Positions 1 to 8,221 of a stretch of 64,000 nt of DNA are shown one piece after another; positions within the stretch are counted from its first letter, which is position 1; each line of letters opens with the position of its first letter. The stretch is from positions 1 to 64,000 of the forward strand of contig JAFUEB010000003.1 of the NCBI GenBank assembly GCA_017464135.1. Direction: 5' to 3'. The notes under the pieces were generated by a model. That model had not been told where the DNA came from. It was given only the letters and a program-made list of their open reading frames with translations, and made no database searches. Origin of the DNA: Candidatus Saccharimonadota bacterium. GTDB lineage: Bacteria > Patescibacteriota > Saccharimonadia > Saccharimonadales > Saccharimonadaceae. The translations under genes were made by a program, and so were the position numbers.

Positions 1-36
1 ATATAATCTATATATATATATATATATTATGCTGAA
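1..36. repeat. AT dinucleotide tract at window edge
   Basis: A run of alternating T and A lies just downstream of the pilin stop codon. It is simple sequence. I see no gene or terminator stem in it. Confidence 0.6.
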
Positions 37-636
37 TTAATCAGCCATGCTACGACAATAGACACCGGATCCTTCGAGGCGGTAGAGAACGGCGAGTTCG
101 CGTGGGTTTGGTGAGCCAACGGTGTGGTCGCCTTCACATTTGGCTTGAAGGACAACGAGAATTTTGTATTCATTTGGGAACATAGATTCGTAGATGCCGT
201 CGAGGGCGGATTTTACGCGGACATTAGATGTATTGTTACATGATTCATCAGTTTTCATGCTACATTTCATAACGGCAAGGGCGTAGTTTTGGCCATCCGG
301 ATCAAGGAAGTTTTTGCCAAGGAAGTCACGGTAGAAGCCACGCCAGGTGTTGGTGCTGCCGGTGGTATTGCCAAGGGCTTCGCTCCAGACTACGTTAATG
401 ATGGCGTCGGTATTAGCTTCGGCGGAACCAGGTAGAGAACCGCGGTTGTTTTGTGAATAATCCTTGGCTTTGGCAATGAAGCTCATCATATCTTCACGCC
501 TGGCGTTATCGCGCTGAGAACGCTGAAGTGCTGGCAAAGCAACGAATACCATAATAAAGATTAAGCCGGCAACGGCAAGAACCAATACAACTTCGATGAT
601 TGTAAATCCTTTTTTCTCTGATTCACCTGTTTTCAT
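37..636 (-). CDS. Type IV pilin (prepilin with class III leader)
   Basis: This 199-aa protein starts with a short charged leader followed by the prepilin motif G-F-T-I-I-E at about residues 10-15. A hydrophobic segment (about residues 11-36) follows; it is the part that forms the pilus core after cleavage. Cleavage should fall after the Gly, with Glu at mature position 5. The rest is a soluble head with several Cys, possibly a disulfide-bonded D-region near the C-terminus. The start has a clear AAGGAG site. A promoter TTGAAT, 17 bp, TATAAT lies upstream, divergent from the prepilin peptidase gene. The neighbouring peptidase and second prepilin support a pilus locus. Whether it is the major or a minor subunit cannot be told from sequence. 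Confidence 0.85.
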   Translation of the reverse strand: MKTGESEKKGFTIIEVVLVLAVAGLIFIMVFVALPALQRSQRDNARREDMMSFIAKAKDYSQNNRGSLPGSAEANTDAIINVVWSEALGNTTGSTNTWRGFYRDFLGKNFLDPDGQNYALAVMKCSMKTDESCNNTSNVRVKSALDGIYESMFPNEYKILVVLQAKCEGDHTVGSPNPRELAVLYRLEGSGVYCRSMAD

Positions 637-702
637 ATTTCTCCTTATGCTTATTATAAGGTTAATCTAAGTAAAATTCAAGAGTCGTGATAAAATATGG
701 AT

Positions 703-1521
703 ATGAAAGCTTTGTTTCTGATACTGATGTTTATTCTCGGGGCTTGCTTTGGCTCGTTCCTTTGTTGCCAGGCAAGACGAATTGAATATAAGAATGATAA
801 AAGGAAGAAAAAGAAATTAAGTAAAAGGTCGGTCTGCCTTGAATGTGGCTACAAATTAAAATGGTATGACAATGTCCCGATTGTCTCATGGCTAGTTTTG
901 AAAGGGAAGTGTAGGAAGTGTCATAAAAAGATTGGACTTGGGGAAATACTGGCAGAAGTATTAACCGGCTTAGCGTTTTTAATGATTGGGACGACACTAG
1001 ATATGGAGTGGATGTCCGTCCGAGGGACAGCGGATTTCATCATTACGACGGTGTTTTTAATCTCAGTAGCGTTCCTAGCAATCTATGACGGGCTATATGG
1101 AAAACTACCGGTAATTGGACTAATAGTTGCGATTGTAATTGCGGTGGTCAAGGTGATTACGATTAATATCATTGTTGGTGTGTTAGATGGATTTGAGCCG
1201 AGTTTAATCTATATGCCAATAGCGTCGGCGGCGATTCTCGGCGGCATTTACTTGATTCTATATGTAACATCGAAGGGGAAATGGGTTGGTGATGGTGACT
1301 GGCTGCTTGGTCTAGCGATTGGCATAGCCTTAATGGAGCCGTGGCTCGCGTTGATTACACTCTTTATTGCGAATGTGCTGGCATGCGCAGTGATGGCGCC
1401 GGTGGTGAAAAAGACCAAAAATGCGAAGATTTATTTCGGGCCATTCATGGTAATCGGGTTTGTGATTGCTTATACATTTTCAGAATTTTTCTTTTACGCC
1501 CTGAGCGGCTTTTATATGTGA
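703..1521 (+). CDS. pilD: Prepilin peptidase / N-methyltransferase (A24 family)
   Basis: This polytopic membrane aspartyl protease cleaves and usually N-methylates type IV prepilins. The N-terminus carries a membrane segment with the GxxxGSF-type motif, then a cytoplasmic loop with two CxxC pairs (C-L-E-C and C-R-K-C) expected to bind zinc. The catalytic aspartates appear in I-Y-D-G and in G-D-G-D. About 272 aa is normal for the family. I chose the ATG at 703 rather than 697. A TAAAAT box with upstream TG occupies 691-696, so transcription should begin at about 703, giving a leaderless mRNA starting MKALF. The pilin on one side and the prepilin-FISUMP gene on the other are its likely substrates. 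Confidence 0.88.
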   Translation: MKALFLILMFILGACFGSFLCCQARRIEYKNDKRKKKKLSKRSVCLECGYKLKWYDNVPIVSWLVLKGKCRKCHKKIGLGEILAEVLTGLAFLMIGTTLDMEWMSVRGTADFIITTVFLISVAFLAIYDGLYGKLPVIGLIVAIVIAVVKVITINIIVGVLDGFEPSLIYMPIASAAILGGIYLILYVTSKGKWVGDGDWLLGLAIGIALMEPWLALITLFIANVLACAVMAPVVKKTKNAKIYFGPFMVIGFVIAYTFSEFFFYALSGFYM

Positions 1522-1533
1522 TATAATAAGCAT

Positions 1534-2976
1534 ATGAGGAATCGCCTGGGCGTAAAATTTGGCGACACTTTAATTGAGGTGACTCTTGCCATCGGTATTT
1601 TTTCGTTGATTGCTGTCGGTGTAGTTTCGGTGGTGAGTGGCAGTACTTCGCGTGCGCAGGTGGCGCTAGAACAGACTTTAACGCGTGAAGAAATTGATGC
1701 ACAAGCGGAAGCTTTAAGGTTTATTCAGTCTTCTTATGTGAATAGTAAAACGTTTAGCGAAGATCCGGATAATAGTGATTATACGGATATTTGGCATACG
1801 ATTACGGCACATGCGAAGACTAAACTTCAAATCACGGATGATATTTTGAAATTCCAGCCAACTACCTGTGATGAGCTTTACGAAGGAAATAATCTTTCGA
1901 ACCAGAGCGCATTTATTATTAATACTAGGAGACTTAGTTCGCTTAGGACTGAGGATGTAGTGATTTATGCGAAGGATTCGAAGGTGTTTAACAAGACTTC
2001 GACTTATCCACACGTGATTTACGGGGCTTCGGCGGATAATGACCCACTACTTGAGGGTGACATGGATGCGGATAGCTCGCTTACGAGGGCCGAGGGAATC
2101 TATATTGTGGCGGTGAAAGATCCGGATAGCACGAACGTCGTGAATGGTGATGATTCGTCGATTTCAAAGACAGCGGCTTATTATGATTTTTACATCCGCG
2201 CTTGCTGGTATCGCCCGGGTGCAGAAATTCCGACTACGATTTCAACCGTAATGAGGCTTTATGATCCAGATGCGATTGAAGTGGTTTGGCCGGATGGTCC
2301 GGATGACCCGGAGCCAGTAATTCCGGATGATGACCCAGAAGATCCAATGGCAATTTGCCGTGCGACGAATCGTCCACAAACTTTACAAGAGTATAACAAT
2401 GCTTATTGTAAGCGTTGTGCCGCGAGCGAAGCCGTCTCGCTTACCGATAAACGTGATAATAAATCTTACACGGTGCGCTACATCGAAGGTAGCGGTTGTT
2501 GGATGACTTCAAACCTCGCCATTACGGGTGAGATTCATGCTGAATTCTCGAACTTCTCGGGTAGAGCGATTAATGTGTCGGAACACGATTTAACTGAAGG
2601 TGATTCGATGACAGAACCACGCTCGCATGCGGGCGCTGGTGGTGTGTATTATAATTTCGCCGCTGCTTCGGCCGGAACCATTACGGGCGATCGTAACGAA
2701 ACCAACGAGACCGCCAGTGATATTTGTCCAAAGGGTTGGAAGATACCGTCACTCCTTCAGGGGCAATCGGTGATGTCTAACATGGCGCTTTATGGTCCGA
2801 CTGTGACTGGCCGTTATATCGGTGGGTCATTAGTCGATACCGGTGAAGGTTATTGGTGGGGTTCTTCAAGAGAGAGCGGTGCCGGACGCGTTGGTCTAGC
2901 TTACAAAAATGGTGGGCTCACCAATGGTGGTGGCAATCGTGCCTACGGCTACTACATCCGTTGTATTATGAAATAA
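1534..2976 (+). CDS. Prepilin-like protein fused to a FISUMP domain
   Basis: The N-terminus has a prepilin-type motif (G-D-T-L-I-E-V) followed by a roughly 20-residue hydrophobic helix, so the prepilin peptidase encoded just upstream probably processes it. A spacer rich in D and P (about residues 245-270) leads to a C-terminal region with FISUMP hallmarks: C-W-M-T, Y-Y-N-F-A-A-A, I-C-P-K-G-W-K-I-P and a final I-R-C. FISUMP (Fibrobacter succinogenes major paralogous) domains occur in surface proteins. A pilus-tip adhesin or minor pilin is my inference. TATAAT at 1522-1527 ends 6 nt before the ATG, so the mRNA is probably leaderless. Two other FISUMP proteins lie in the window. Confidence 0.75.
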   Translation: MRNRLGVKFGDTLIEVTLAIGIFSLIAVGVVSVVSGSTSRAQVALEQTLTREEIDAQAEALRFIQSSYVNSKTFSEDPDNSDYTDIWHTITAHAKTKLQITDDILKFQPTTCDELYEGNNLSNQSAFIINTRRLSSLRTEDVVIYAKDSKVFNKTSTYPHVIYGASADNDPLLEGDMDADSSLTRAEGIYIVAVKDPDSTNVVNGDDSSISKTAAYYDFYIRACWYRPGAEIPTTISTVMRLYDPDAIEVVWPDGPDDPEPVIPDDDPEDPMAICRATNRPQTLQEYNNAYCKRCAASEAVSLTDKRDNKSYTVRYIEGSGCWMTSNLAITGEIHAEFSNFSGRAINVSEHDLTEGDSMTEPRSHAGAGGVYYNFAAASAGTITGDRNETNETASDICPKGWKIPSLLQGQSVMSNMALYGPTVTGRYIGGSLVDTGEGYWWGSSRESGAGRVGLAYKNGGLTNGGGNRAYGYYIRCIMK

Positions 2977-2979
2977 AAA

Positions 2980-3006
2980 AGAAGGCTCTTAAGGGCCTTT
3001 TTTTAA
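2980..3006 (+). terminator. Intrinsic terminator after prepilin-FISUMP gene
   Basis: AAGGC and GCCTT arms enclose a short loop and are followed by a run of eight T. It separates this gene from the convergent recombinase gene. Confidence 0.75.
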
Positions 3007-3941
3007 TTGGTGTCGGAATGAAATTTTTCGTGGATTTCTTTTAAGTGAGCGTCGGTGACGTGAGTGTAAATCTGGGTGGTGGAGATGTCGGCGTGGCCAA
3101 GCATCGTCTGGACGGAGCGGAGATCCGCGCCGTTCATTAAGAGGTCAGTAGCAAAGGAATGCCTTAAGGTATGTGGCGAAACGTGCTTAGTGATGCCGGC
3201 CAAGCGGGCATATTTTTCGACGATGCGTTCGACACTTCTAGCAGTCATGCGACGATAATTGCCGGAGGTATCAACTGCTTGGGTGTTGCGACTGTTGTTT
3301 AGGAAGAGAGCGGGAAGAGAATCGGTACGGGCATCGAGATAGTCCTGAACACGATTTGCGGCGGACTTACTGACGAAAATCGGGCGGTCTTTACTGCCTT
3401 TACCTCGAACCATAAATTCACGACGTTCGAGATTAATAGAGTCACGGTTTAGATTCACGAGCTCGGAAACACGAAGCCCACTAGAATAGAGTAATTCAAT
3501 AATGGCGCGGTCGCGGAGACCGGATTCGGTGGAGAGGTCAATCTGCTCGAGCATATCTTCTACTTCGCCAAAGTGCAGGAAAGTGACTTGTTTTCTAATG
3601 ATATGAGGTAAATCGACAAGGGAAGGATCAAGCGATTTAATATCACGACGAGCCAAGTATTTAAGAAAACCACGTAAAGCAATTAGATGATAAGTTTGCG
3701 TAATAATCTTTAAGTCTTCAGTGCCGTTTTCGGAGCCATAACGATTTAAGAGTAAACGATATTTTCGGACAAGTTCTTTATCGATATCAGAGGGTTTGAT
3801 GTCGTCTTTTTGCAGGATTTCTTGGGCCAGCATGACGAAGCGCTCGAGATAATGGCGGTAATTGTCGACAGTTTTTTTGCTGCGGCCGACTTCGATTTCG
3901 AGATGTTCGAGAAAATCATCGATGAGATCGTAAATATCCAT
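3003..3941 (-). CDS. Tyrosine recombinase of the XerC/XerD type
   Basis: This site-specific recombinase likely resolves chromosome dimers at dif. Residues 1-95 form the SAM-like N-terminal core-binding domain. The catalytic domain shows R in S-S-G-L-R-V-S-E-L, a Lys in the K-G-S-K-D-R beta-hairpin, H-T-L-R-H-S, and the nucleophile in T-Q-I-Y-T-H-V. At 312 aa it has the usual Xer length. It stands alone with no excisionase nearby, which favours a housekeeping Xer over a phage integrase, although island-borne Xer-like integrases look similar. TATAAT (3948-3953 on the minus strand) ends 6 nt before the ATG, so the transcript is probably leaderless. Confidence 0.88.
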   Translation of the reverse strand: MDIYDLIDDFLEHLEIEVGRSKKTVDNYRHYLERFVMLAQEILQKDDIKPSDIDKELVRKYRLLLNRYGSENGTEDLKIITQTYHLIALRGFLKYLARRDIKSLDPSLVDLPHIIRKQVTFLHFGEVEDMLEQIDLSTESGLRDRAIIELLYSSGLRVSELVNLNRDSINLERREFMVRGKGSKDRPIFVSKSAANRVQDYLDARTDSLPALFLNNSRNTQAVDTSGNYRRMTARSVERIVEKYARLAGITKHVSPHTLRHSFATDLLMNGADLRSVQTMLGHADISTTQIYTHVTDAHLKEIHEKFHSDTN

Positions 3942-4002
3942 ATCTTTATTATACCGCAGAAGAGGGGGCTTTTTGTGTTATAATATCGGAAAGGAGAAAT
4001 TT

Positions 4003-4518
4003 ATGTCTAAATCAGAAGATTATATTCAGCGTACTTTGGTAGTACTTAAACCTGATACTGTACAACGTGGTATCATCGGTGAAATCATTTCCCGTTTTGA
4101 GCGCGTTGGTCTCAAAATCGTCGGTATGAAGATGGTCATGCCAGAGGAAAAACTCTATCGCCAGCACTATGAAGACATCGGCAAAATGATTACCCGCCGT
4201 GGCGAAACCGCTTTCCGCTACAATGTAAATTACATGATGAGTGGCCCAGTGATTGCAATGGTACTTGAGGGTGTCGAGGCACAACCGCTCGTCCGTAAGA
4301 TTGTTGGCCCAACCGAGCCAAAATCCGCAGAGATGGGCACGATTCGTGGTGATTATTCACACATGAGCTTTGGTTATTCCGATGCTAAGGGTGTGGGTGT
4401 GCCAAACTTGGTCCATGCATCTGGCAGTATTGAAGAAGCAAAGGCTGAGATCGACCTTTGGTTCAACGCTAATGAGCTTTACGATTACAGCGACTTAAAC
4501 GAAAAATATACTCGTTAA
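4003..4518 (+). CDS. ndk: Nucleoside diphosphate kinase
   Basis: The enzyme transfers phosphate from NTPs to NDPs through a phospho-histidine. Motifs are T-L-V-V-L-K-P-D-T near the N-terminus, the nucleotide-binding R-G-D-Y, and the active-site N-L-V-H-A-S-G-S. At 171 aa it is longer than the usual 140-150. About 15 extra residues lie between R-G-D-Y and the active-site His, and a longer C-terminal tail is present. I chose the ATG at 4003, preceded by AAAGGAG at good spacing, over an upstream in-frame ATG that overlaps the -10 region TGTTATAAT. It forms a single-gene unit. Confidence 0.92.
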   Translation: MSKSEDYIQRTLVVLKPDTVQRGIIGEIISRFERVGLKIVGMKMVMPEEKLYRQHYEDIGKMITRRGETAFRYNVNYMMSGPVIAMVLEGVEAQPLVRKIVGPTEPKSAEMGTIRGDYSHMSFGYSDAKGVGVPNLVHASGSIEEAKAEIDLWFNANELYDYSDLNEKYTR

Positions 4519-4522
4519 AGTA

Positions 4523-4551
4523 TTGACAATTTTAAGCATATGTGCTATAAT
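4523..4551 (+). promoter_or_regulatory. Strong promoter of the 112-aa gene
   Basis: TTGACA at 4523-4528 and TATAAT at 4546-4551 are separated by exactly 17 bp, with TGTGC before the -10 box. It lies directly behind the ndk stop codon. The same design precedes several other single genes in the window. Confidence 0.8.
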
Positions 4552-4556
4552 TAAGG

Positions 4557-4723
4557 GCAAGTAGTGAGAAATCGCTACTTGTCCTTTTAATTGTTGTTTA
4601 GGTTACGGAGAACATCCTGTAACCCATTTTGATTATCTAGATGGTAGTTAAAATGGGTTACAGTATGGTAAAGCTGTCACCCTATTATGGCGATAGGCCA
4701 AGAAATTTAGGAGGTATTTTACC
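4557..4723 (+). promoter_or_regulatory. Structured 5' leader with alternative stems
   Basis: The predicted leader is about 166 nt. It starts with a CAAGTAG/CTACTTG hairpin followed by TTTT. A perfect 14-bp stem then pairs 4617-4630 with 4650-4663. The sequence GGTTAC at 4601-4606 can compete for the left arm. Next, ATGGTAAA (4665-4672) is complementary to TTTACCAT (4718-4725), which overlaps the start codon, and encloses a CCTAT/ATAGG hairpin. The Shine-Dalgarno AGGAGG is at 4709-4714. The arrangement resembles a riboswitch or attenuator, but I do not recognise a known class. Confidence 0.6.
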
Positions 4724-5062
4724 ATGATGTTTGAAGTGAAGAATCTCTTTAAGAAGGAGATTGCGGATCAAGTCTGCGAAACACTGGGGTTAAAACCCAA
4801 TGCTCTGGTCGAGCCGATGGTCGGTAAAGGAAATTACCGCATTGTCGGCACGGAAGACAGACTTGAACACAGAACCAACAAGGTCAGAATCCTGCATTCC
4901 TACTATAGTGATCACGCTGAGCGTGCCAGAATGGAGGAGATGCGGAGAAAGCAGCCTAAGCCGCGTGTGAAAGAGGAAGAAGTCAGTTTTGACATTTCCA
5001 AGAAAGCACTTCGCAGCTATTACGGCAATGCTGGCCAGAGGTTCTTTGGTCGTAAGACCTAA
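4724..5062 (+). CDS. Conserved-looking hypothetical protein, 112 aa
   Basis: I do not recognise this protein. It is small, soluble and highly charged, with no signal peptide or membrane helix. The N-terminal half (about residues 1-55) looks like a folded alpha/beta domain. A basic and acidic stretch with K-Q-P-K-P-R follows, then a C-terminal segment rich in Y, G and R. It is transcribed alone from a near-consensus promoter through a long structured leader and ends at a strong terminator. Expression therefore looks substantial and regulated at the RNA level. The start could be either of two adjacent ATGs; the first has the better Shine-Dalgarno spacing (9 nt). The basic tail might bind nucleic acid, but this is only a guess. 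Confidence 0.65.
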   Translation: MMFEVKNLFKKEIADQVCETLGLKPNALVEPMVGKGNYRIVGTEDRLEHRTNKVRILHSYYSDHAERARMEEMRRKQPKPRVKEEEVSFDISKKALRSYYGNAGQRFFGRKT

Positions 5063-5096
5063 ACAATTTAATATCAACCCCCGACAACGGCATACC

Positions 5097-5128
5097 TTAA
5101 AAGCCCCCGTCGGGGGCTTACTTTTTTC
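5097..5128 (+). terminator. Strong intrinsic terminator
   Basis: AAGCCCCCG and CGGGGGCTT form a near-perfect GC-rich stem, followed by TACTTTTTT. It ends the 112-aa unit and faces the convergent ABC operon. Confidence 0.85.
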
Positions 5129-5136
5129 TAAGGGTT

Positions 5137-5853
5137 CTAGAGGACTTTGTCGAGGAATTCTTTAACGCGTGGGGTCTTTGGATGTGCGAAGAATTCGGAA
5201 GGCTTACCTTCCTCGATGATTTTACCTTGGTCGATAAAGACGATGCGGGTGGCGATTTCTTTTGCGAAATTCATTTCGTGGGTGACAATCATGATGGTCA
5301 TACCGTTATTGGCGAGCTCACGGATCAGAGATAGTACGTCGCCAATGGATTCTGGGTCGAGGGCCGAGGTTGGCTCGTCGAAGAGAAGAACCTTCGGGGA
5401 AAGCATCATGGCGCGAATAATCGCAACACGCTGTTTTTGACCGCCAGAGAGACTGGCTGGGTAGGCATTTTCCTTATTTGAGAGGTCAATGTGCTTTAAG
5501 AGCTCACGAGCGCGCTTTTCGGCGGCTGGCTGATCCATGATTTTGAGGATAACAGGGGCGAGAATGAGATTCTCCATTACAGTGAGGTTATTAATCAGGT
5601 TGAAATGCTGGAAAACCATGCCGATTTCTTGGCGCATCTTCCCAATGTTTTTGTCGGTAATTTCGGTGCCATTAAAGGAGATTTTGCCGGAAGTTGGTTC
5701 TTCCATGCGGTTGATGCAGCGAAGAAAAGTGGATTTACCGGAGCCGGACGGACCGAGAATGACGACGCGTTCGCCTTCTTCGAGCTCAAAATCGATGCCT
5801 TTTAGGACTTTGTTTTTGCCAAATTCTTTTTTGAGATTATGAATGGAGATCAC
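5137..5853 (-). CDS. Polar amino-acid ABC transporter, ATP-binding protein (GlnQ type)
   Basis: The protein energises amino-acid uptake. It has Walker A G-P-S-G-S-G-K-S-T, the Q-loop in M-V-F-Q-H-F-N-L, the signature L-S-G-G-Q-K-Q-R, Walker B V-L-L-F-D-E-P-T, the D-loop S-A-L-D-P-E, and the H-loop I-V-T-H-E-M. The H-F-N-L and T-H-E-M-N-F variants and the 238-aa length fit the GlnQ/HisP/ArtP subfamily. It is the last gene of a three-gene operon: its start overlaps the permease end by 17 bp, implying translational coupling. The substrate is not determined by this subunit. Arginine is tempting because the arginine deiminase pathway lies in the same window. Confidence 0.92.
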   Translation of the reverse strand: MISIHNLKKEFGKNKVLKGIDFELEEGERVVILGPSGSGKSTFLRCINRMEEPTSGKISFNGTEITDKNIGKMRQEIGMVFQHFNLINNLTVMENLILAPVILKIMDQPAAEKRARELLKHIDLSNKENAYPASLSGGQKQRVAIIRAMMLSPKVLLFDEPTSALDPESIGDVLSLIRELANNGMTIMIVTHEMNFAKEIATRIVFIDQGKIIEEGKPSEFFAHPKTPRVKEFLDKVL

Positions 5854-6535
5854 TTTTTCTTAGCCCTTTCTCGATACGTTTAATAATGAATGTAATGAAG
5901 TAAACTACGGCGAGGTAGAAGAGAGCGGCCACGAACATTGGGACGAGGTAACTCGACATGTTTTGGCCGGAACCGATGTCCTTCGCAGCTTGGTTTAAAT
6001 CGTACATACCGACCATGCTGACGATGGCGGTTTCCTTAATCACGGTGATGATTTCGTTGCCGAGGGCCGGAATGATGTTTTTGATGGCTTGCGGCGCGAC
6101 GATACGTTTAAAGATCGTATACTGCGAGAGGCCAAGAGCGAGACCAGCTTCGGTTTGACCTTTATCAACGGATTGGATACCGCTACGGATAACTTCGGCG
6201 GTGTAGGCGCCAGAGTTAAGGCCAAAGGCGAGAATGGCGGTGATAATCTGCGGGAAACCACGGATTGCGAAGATGGCGAAAAACATGATGAAGAGTTGGA
6301 GTGCCATCGGGGTGCCACGGATCACCGTGGTATAGACACGGGAGATAAATTTAGGGATAACGAGCCATTTATTTGGCTTCGCAGTGTCGATTAAAGCGAC
6401 AATCGTACCGATAATTAAGCCGATAATAATTGCAAAAAATGAGATTTGCATGGTGAGGAGGAAACCGTGCCAGAGCGATTCGACGTACGCCGGTGTGGTA
6501 AAGAGCTCACCTAGTTTTTGGAAAAAATCATTCAT
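5837..6535 (-). CDS. Polar amino-acid ABC transporter, permease
   Basis: This 232-aa integral membrane protein of the HisMQ/GlnP type has an N-terminal amphipathic segment, about five membrane helices, and an EAA-type coupling loop (E-A-G-L-A-L-G-L-S) that docks with the ATPase. The motif V-I-R-G-T-P-M-A-L-Q is typical of polar amino-acid permeases. It overlaps the upstream binding-protein gene by 8 bp and the downstream ATPase by 17 bp. Only one permease is encoded, so the transporter probably uses a homodimer. Confidence 0.92.
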   Translation of the reverse strand: MNDFFQKLGELFTTPAYVESLWHGFLLTMQISFFAIIIGLIIGTIVALIDTAKPNKWLVIPKFISRVYTTVIRGTPMALQLFIMFFAIFAIRGFPQIITAILAFGLNSGAYTAEVIRSGIQSVDKGQTEAGLALGLSQYTIFKRIVAPQAIKNIIPALGNEIITVIKETAIVSMVGMYDLNQAAKDIGSGQNMSSYLVPMFVAALFYLAVVYFITFIIKRIEKGLRKSDLHS

Positions 6536-7388
6536 CCGTTAGCCCCATATGTTTTAATATTAATTTGTCAATTTCGGATTTTCCGTCTTCGCCGGGTTCT
6601 AGCATCTCGGTTAGAACTTCATTGATGGTGGACAAGAGTTCAGGGCGGTTTTTGTTAACCGCGATGGCATAGGATTCTTCGGCCGGTTCATCCGGCATGC
6701 CATCTGTGCCGCTGTAATAGAGAGGAAGAGCGGCGAGATTTGGGTTTTTCTCAACGATAAATTTGGCAGCGAGTTCGTCGGCGATGGCGTAATCAATTAA
6801 ATGAGCACCAATTGCATCGGCGGCGATTTGATGAGAGTCGAAGCCTTTGATTTTGGTATCGGTGCCTTCGAGGACACCGGAATCGACTTCGTCAGACATA
6901 AAGAGGTAGCCGGTACAGCCGGTTTGGGAGCCGAGAGTTTTGCCGGCGAGATCTTCCCAAACGAGGTAATTATTGTGGATATTTGGGAGATTGGTTTGGC
7001 TGAAAATTACGTATTGAACAGAGGTGTAATAAGGAATGCTAAAATCGACTTTTTGCAGTCTCGGCTCGGTAATCGTAAGGCCGGCCGCACCAGCATCAGC
7101 GATAATTCCATCAGAGACATTATCAATAATCACATCAAATTCGACATTTTTTAACTGGATGGTTTTGTCCATTTTTTCGGCGACGCGATTTACAATATCA
7201 ACGTCAACACCTTTGATTTCGCGGTTGCTGTAGTATTCGAACGGGGCGAAAAAAGCGTTGGTTTCAATGATATAGTCATAATGCTCAATATTTAGGACAA
7301 AGAAAATGACGCTAAGAATCAGCGTCAAGACTAGTGCCAAGAAAATTATTAATTCTACAGAAAGGAATCGTTTGATCTTCCTAGCCAT
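6528..7388 (-). CDS. Membrane-anchored amino-acid-binding protein (SBP family 3)
   Basis: This is the substrate-binding subunit of the ABC importer. A basic start and one N-terminal membrane helix (about residues 12-34) tether it; no lipobox Cys is visible, so it is probably held by an uncleaved anchor. The binding domain shows F-A-P-F-E-Y near the start, G-V-D-V-D-I-V, G-L-T-I-T-E-P-R and V-D-F-S-I-P-Y, all typical of family 3 amino-acid receptors. The ATG at 7388 is chosen over 7394 because TATAAT (7395-7400, minus strand) ends exactly 6 nt before it, giving a leaderless transcript. It heads the three-gene operon. Confidence 0.88.
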   Translation of the reverse strand: MARKIKRFLSVELIIFLALVLTLILSVIFFVLNIEHYDYIIETNAFFAPFEYYSNREIKGVDVDIVNRVAEKMDKTIQLKNVEFDVIIDNVSDGIIADAGAAGLTITEPRLQKVDFSIPYYTSVQYVIFSQTNLPNIHNNYLVWEDLAGKTLGSQTGCTGYLFMSDEVDSGVLEGTDTKIKGFDSHQIAADAIGAHLIDYAIADELAAKFIVEKNPNLAALPLYYSGTDGMPDEPAEESYAIAVNKNRPELLSTINEVLTEMLEPGEDGKSEIDKLILKHMGLTDE

Positions 7389-7427
7389 AAGCATATTATA
7401 ACACAGAACGGGTTAGCACAAGAGTTA

Positions 7428-7456
7428 TTGACAAAAATTGTATTTTGTGCTATAAT
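7428..7456 (+). promoter_or_regulatory. Strong promoter of the 130-aa gene
   Basis: TTGACA at 7428-7433 and TATAAT at 7451-7456 have a 17-bp spacer and TGTGC before the -10 box. A leader of about 70 nt follows, with a weak GAAG/CTTC hairpin before a run of T and then AGAAGGGGG as Shine-Dalgarno. Confidence 0.8.
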
Positions 7457-7528
7457 GAAAGTATGAAGTGTTTTTGCTTCTGTTTTTTAACTGGTTAGCG
7501 TTTTTCAAAAAAAGAAGGGGGAATTATA

Positions 7529-7921
7529 ATGACTTTTGAGAAACTGATGATGGATGCGATTAGCATCAAACGGAATGGCATCGATGTCTGGGAAGGTTAC
7601 CGTGAGGGAGCCAAGGCTTATCATAACGGAACCAAACACATCGAAGTCCAGGATCTCCTGAAGCGGAAGTACCATAAACGGTACGCGATTAACAACTCCG
7701 TGGTGGCTTTTATCTACCGCAACGAGATGTTCGTAATCCCGCTCTGGAAAGATGTCATTGACACTCTGGACAAGCATGGTTTTTCTAAAACCGACTTCTT
7801 CGTGCCGTTCTCGAACGGCGAGGTACCCCGGTGGAAAATGGGGCAGTGGCACGAGCTTCGGAAAGAAGCAGAAAGAAACAATCAGGTGAGCCTCGAGCAG
7901 GCAAAAAACGCAACTAGTTAA
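7529..7921 (+). CDS. Hypothetical protein, 130 aa
   Basis: I do not recognise this protein. It is soluble, has no signal peptide, and is rich in aromatic and charged residues, with paired basic and tyrosine residues in the middle (K-R-K-Y-H-K-R-Y). The body looks like a small alpha/beta domain ending in a charged helix. It is a single-gene unit with its own strong promoter, a purine-rich Shine-Dalgarno and a strong terminator. It uses CTG, CGG and GTC more than the flanking housekeeping genes. It marks the edge of the accessory region that runs to tRNA-Arg. Confidence 0.62.
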   Translation: MTFEKLMMDAISIKRNGIDVWEGYREGAKAYHNGTKHIEVQDLLKRKYHKRYAINNSVVAFIYRNEMFVIPLWKDVIDTLDKHGFSKTDFFVPFSNGEVPRWKMGQWHELRKEAERNNQVSLEQAKNATS

Positions 7922-7927
7922 AAAAGT

Positions 7928-7958
7928 ATCCCCGGTTTAGGCCGGGGATTTTTTTGTG
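7928..7958 (+). terminator. Intrinsic terminator
   Basis: ATCCCCGG and CCGGGGAT arms surround a short loop, followed by a run of seven T. Confidence 0.85.
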
Positions 7959-7969
7959 GTAAAGGTATT

Positions 7970-8221
7970 CTAGATTAGACAACTAGCGATGATAGTCTTA
8001 ATTTCTTCATCTGACGCTGTGATTTTAATATAATCCGAATCCTCAAAGAGGTTTTTTTCTGCATCTTCTTTAGATTCGGCTGTTTCGATAATATATTCGT
8101 TCCAGTCTTTTACGAAATCTATTCTGATATAGAGGTTGTCTTTAATGAAAACTTCTTTTCCATCAATAATCCTTAGTTTGCAACCACTATCGAGTAGTTC
8201 TTTCTTAATTTTGTCAATCAT
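7970..8221 (-). CDS. Small acidic protein, possible immunity protein
   Basis: This 83-aa acidic, soluble protein has predicted alpha/beta character. It overlaps the preceding toxin-like gene by 8 bp, so the two are translationally coupled. The order (toxin-like gene followed at once by a small acidic gene) and the composition match immunity proteins of polymorphic toxin systems. I cannot assign it to a named Imm family. The role is inferred mainly from position. It is the last gene of a three-gene operon. Confidence 0.5.
   Translation of the reverse strand: MIDKIKKELLDSGCKLRIIDGKEVFIKDNLYIRIDFVKDWNEYIIETAESKEDAEKNLFEDSDYIKITASDEEIKTIIASCLI

Noticed and set aside
3003..3941. Tyrosine recombinase as the integrase of the accessory region
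   Set aside because: It is not adjacent to a tRNA or excisionase, has housekeeping Xer length and sequence, and carries the leaderless promoter of core genes.
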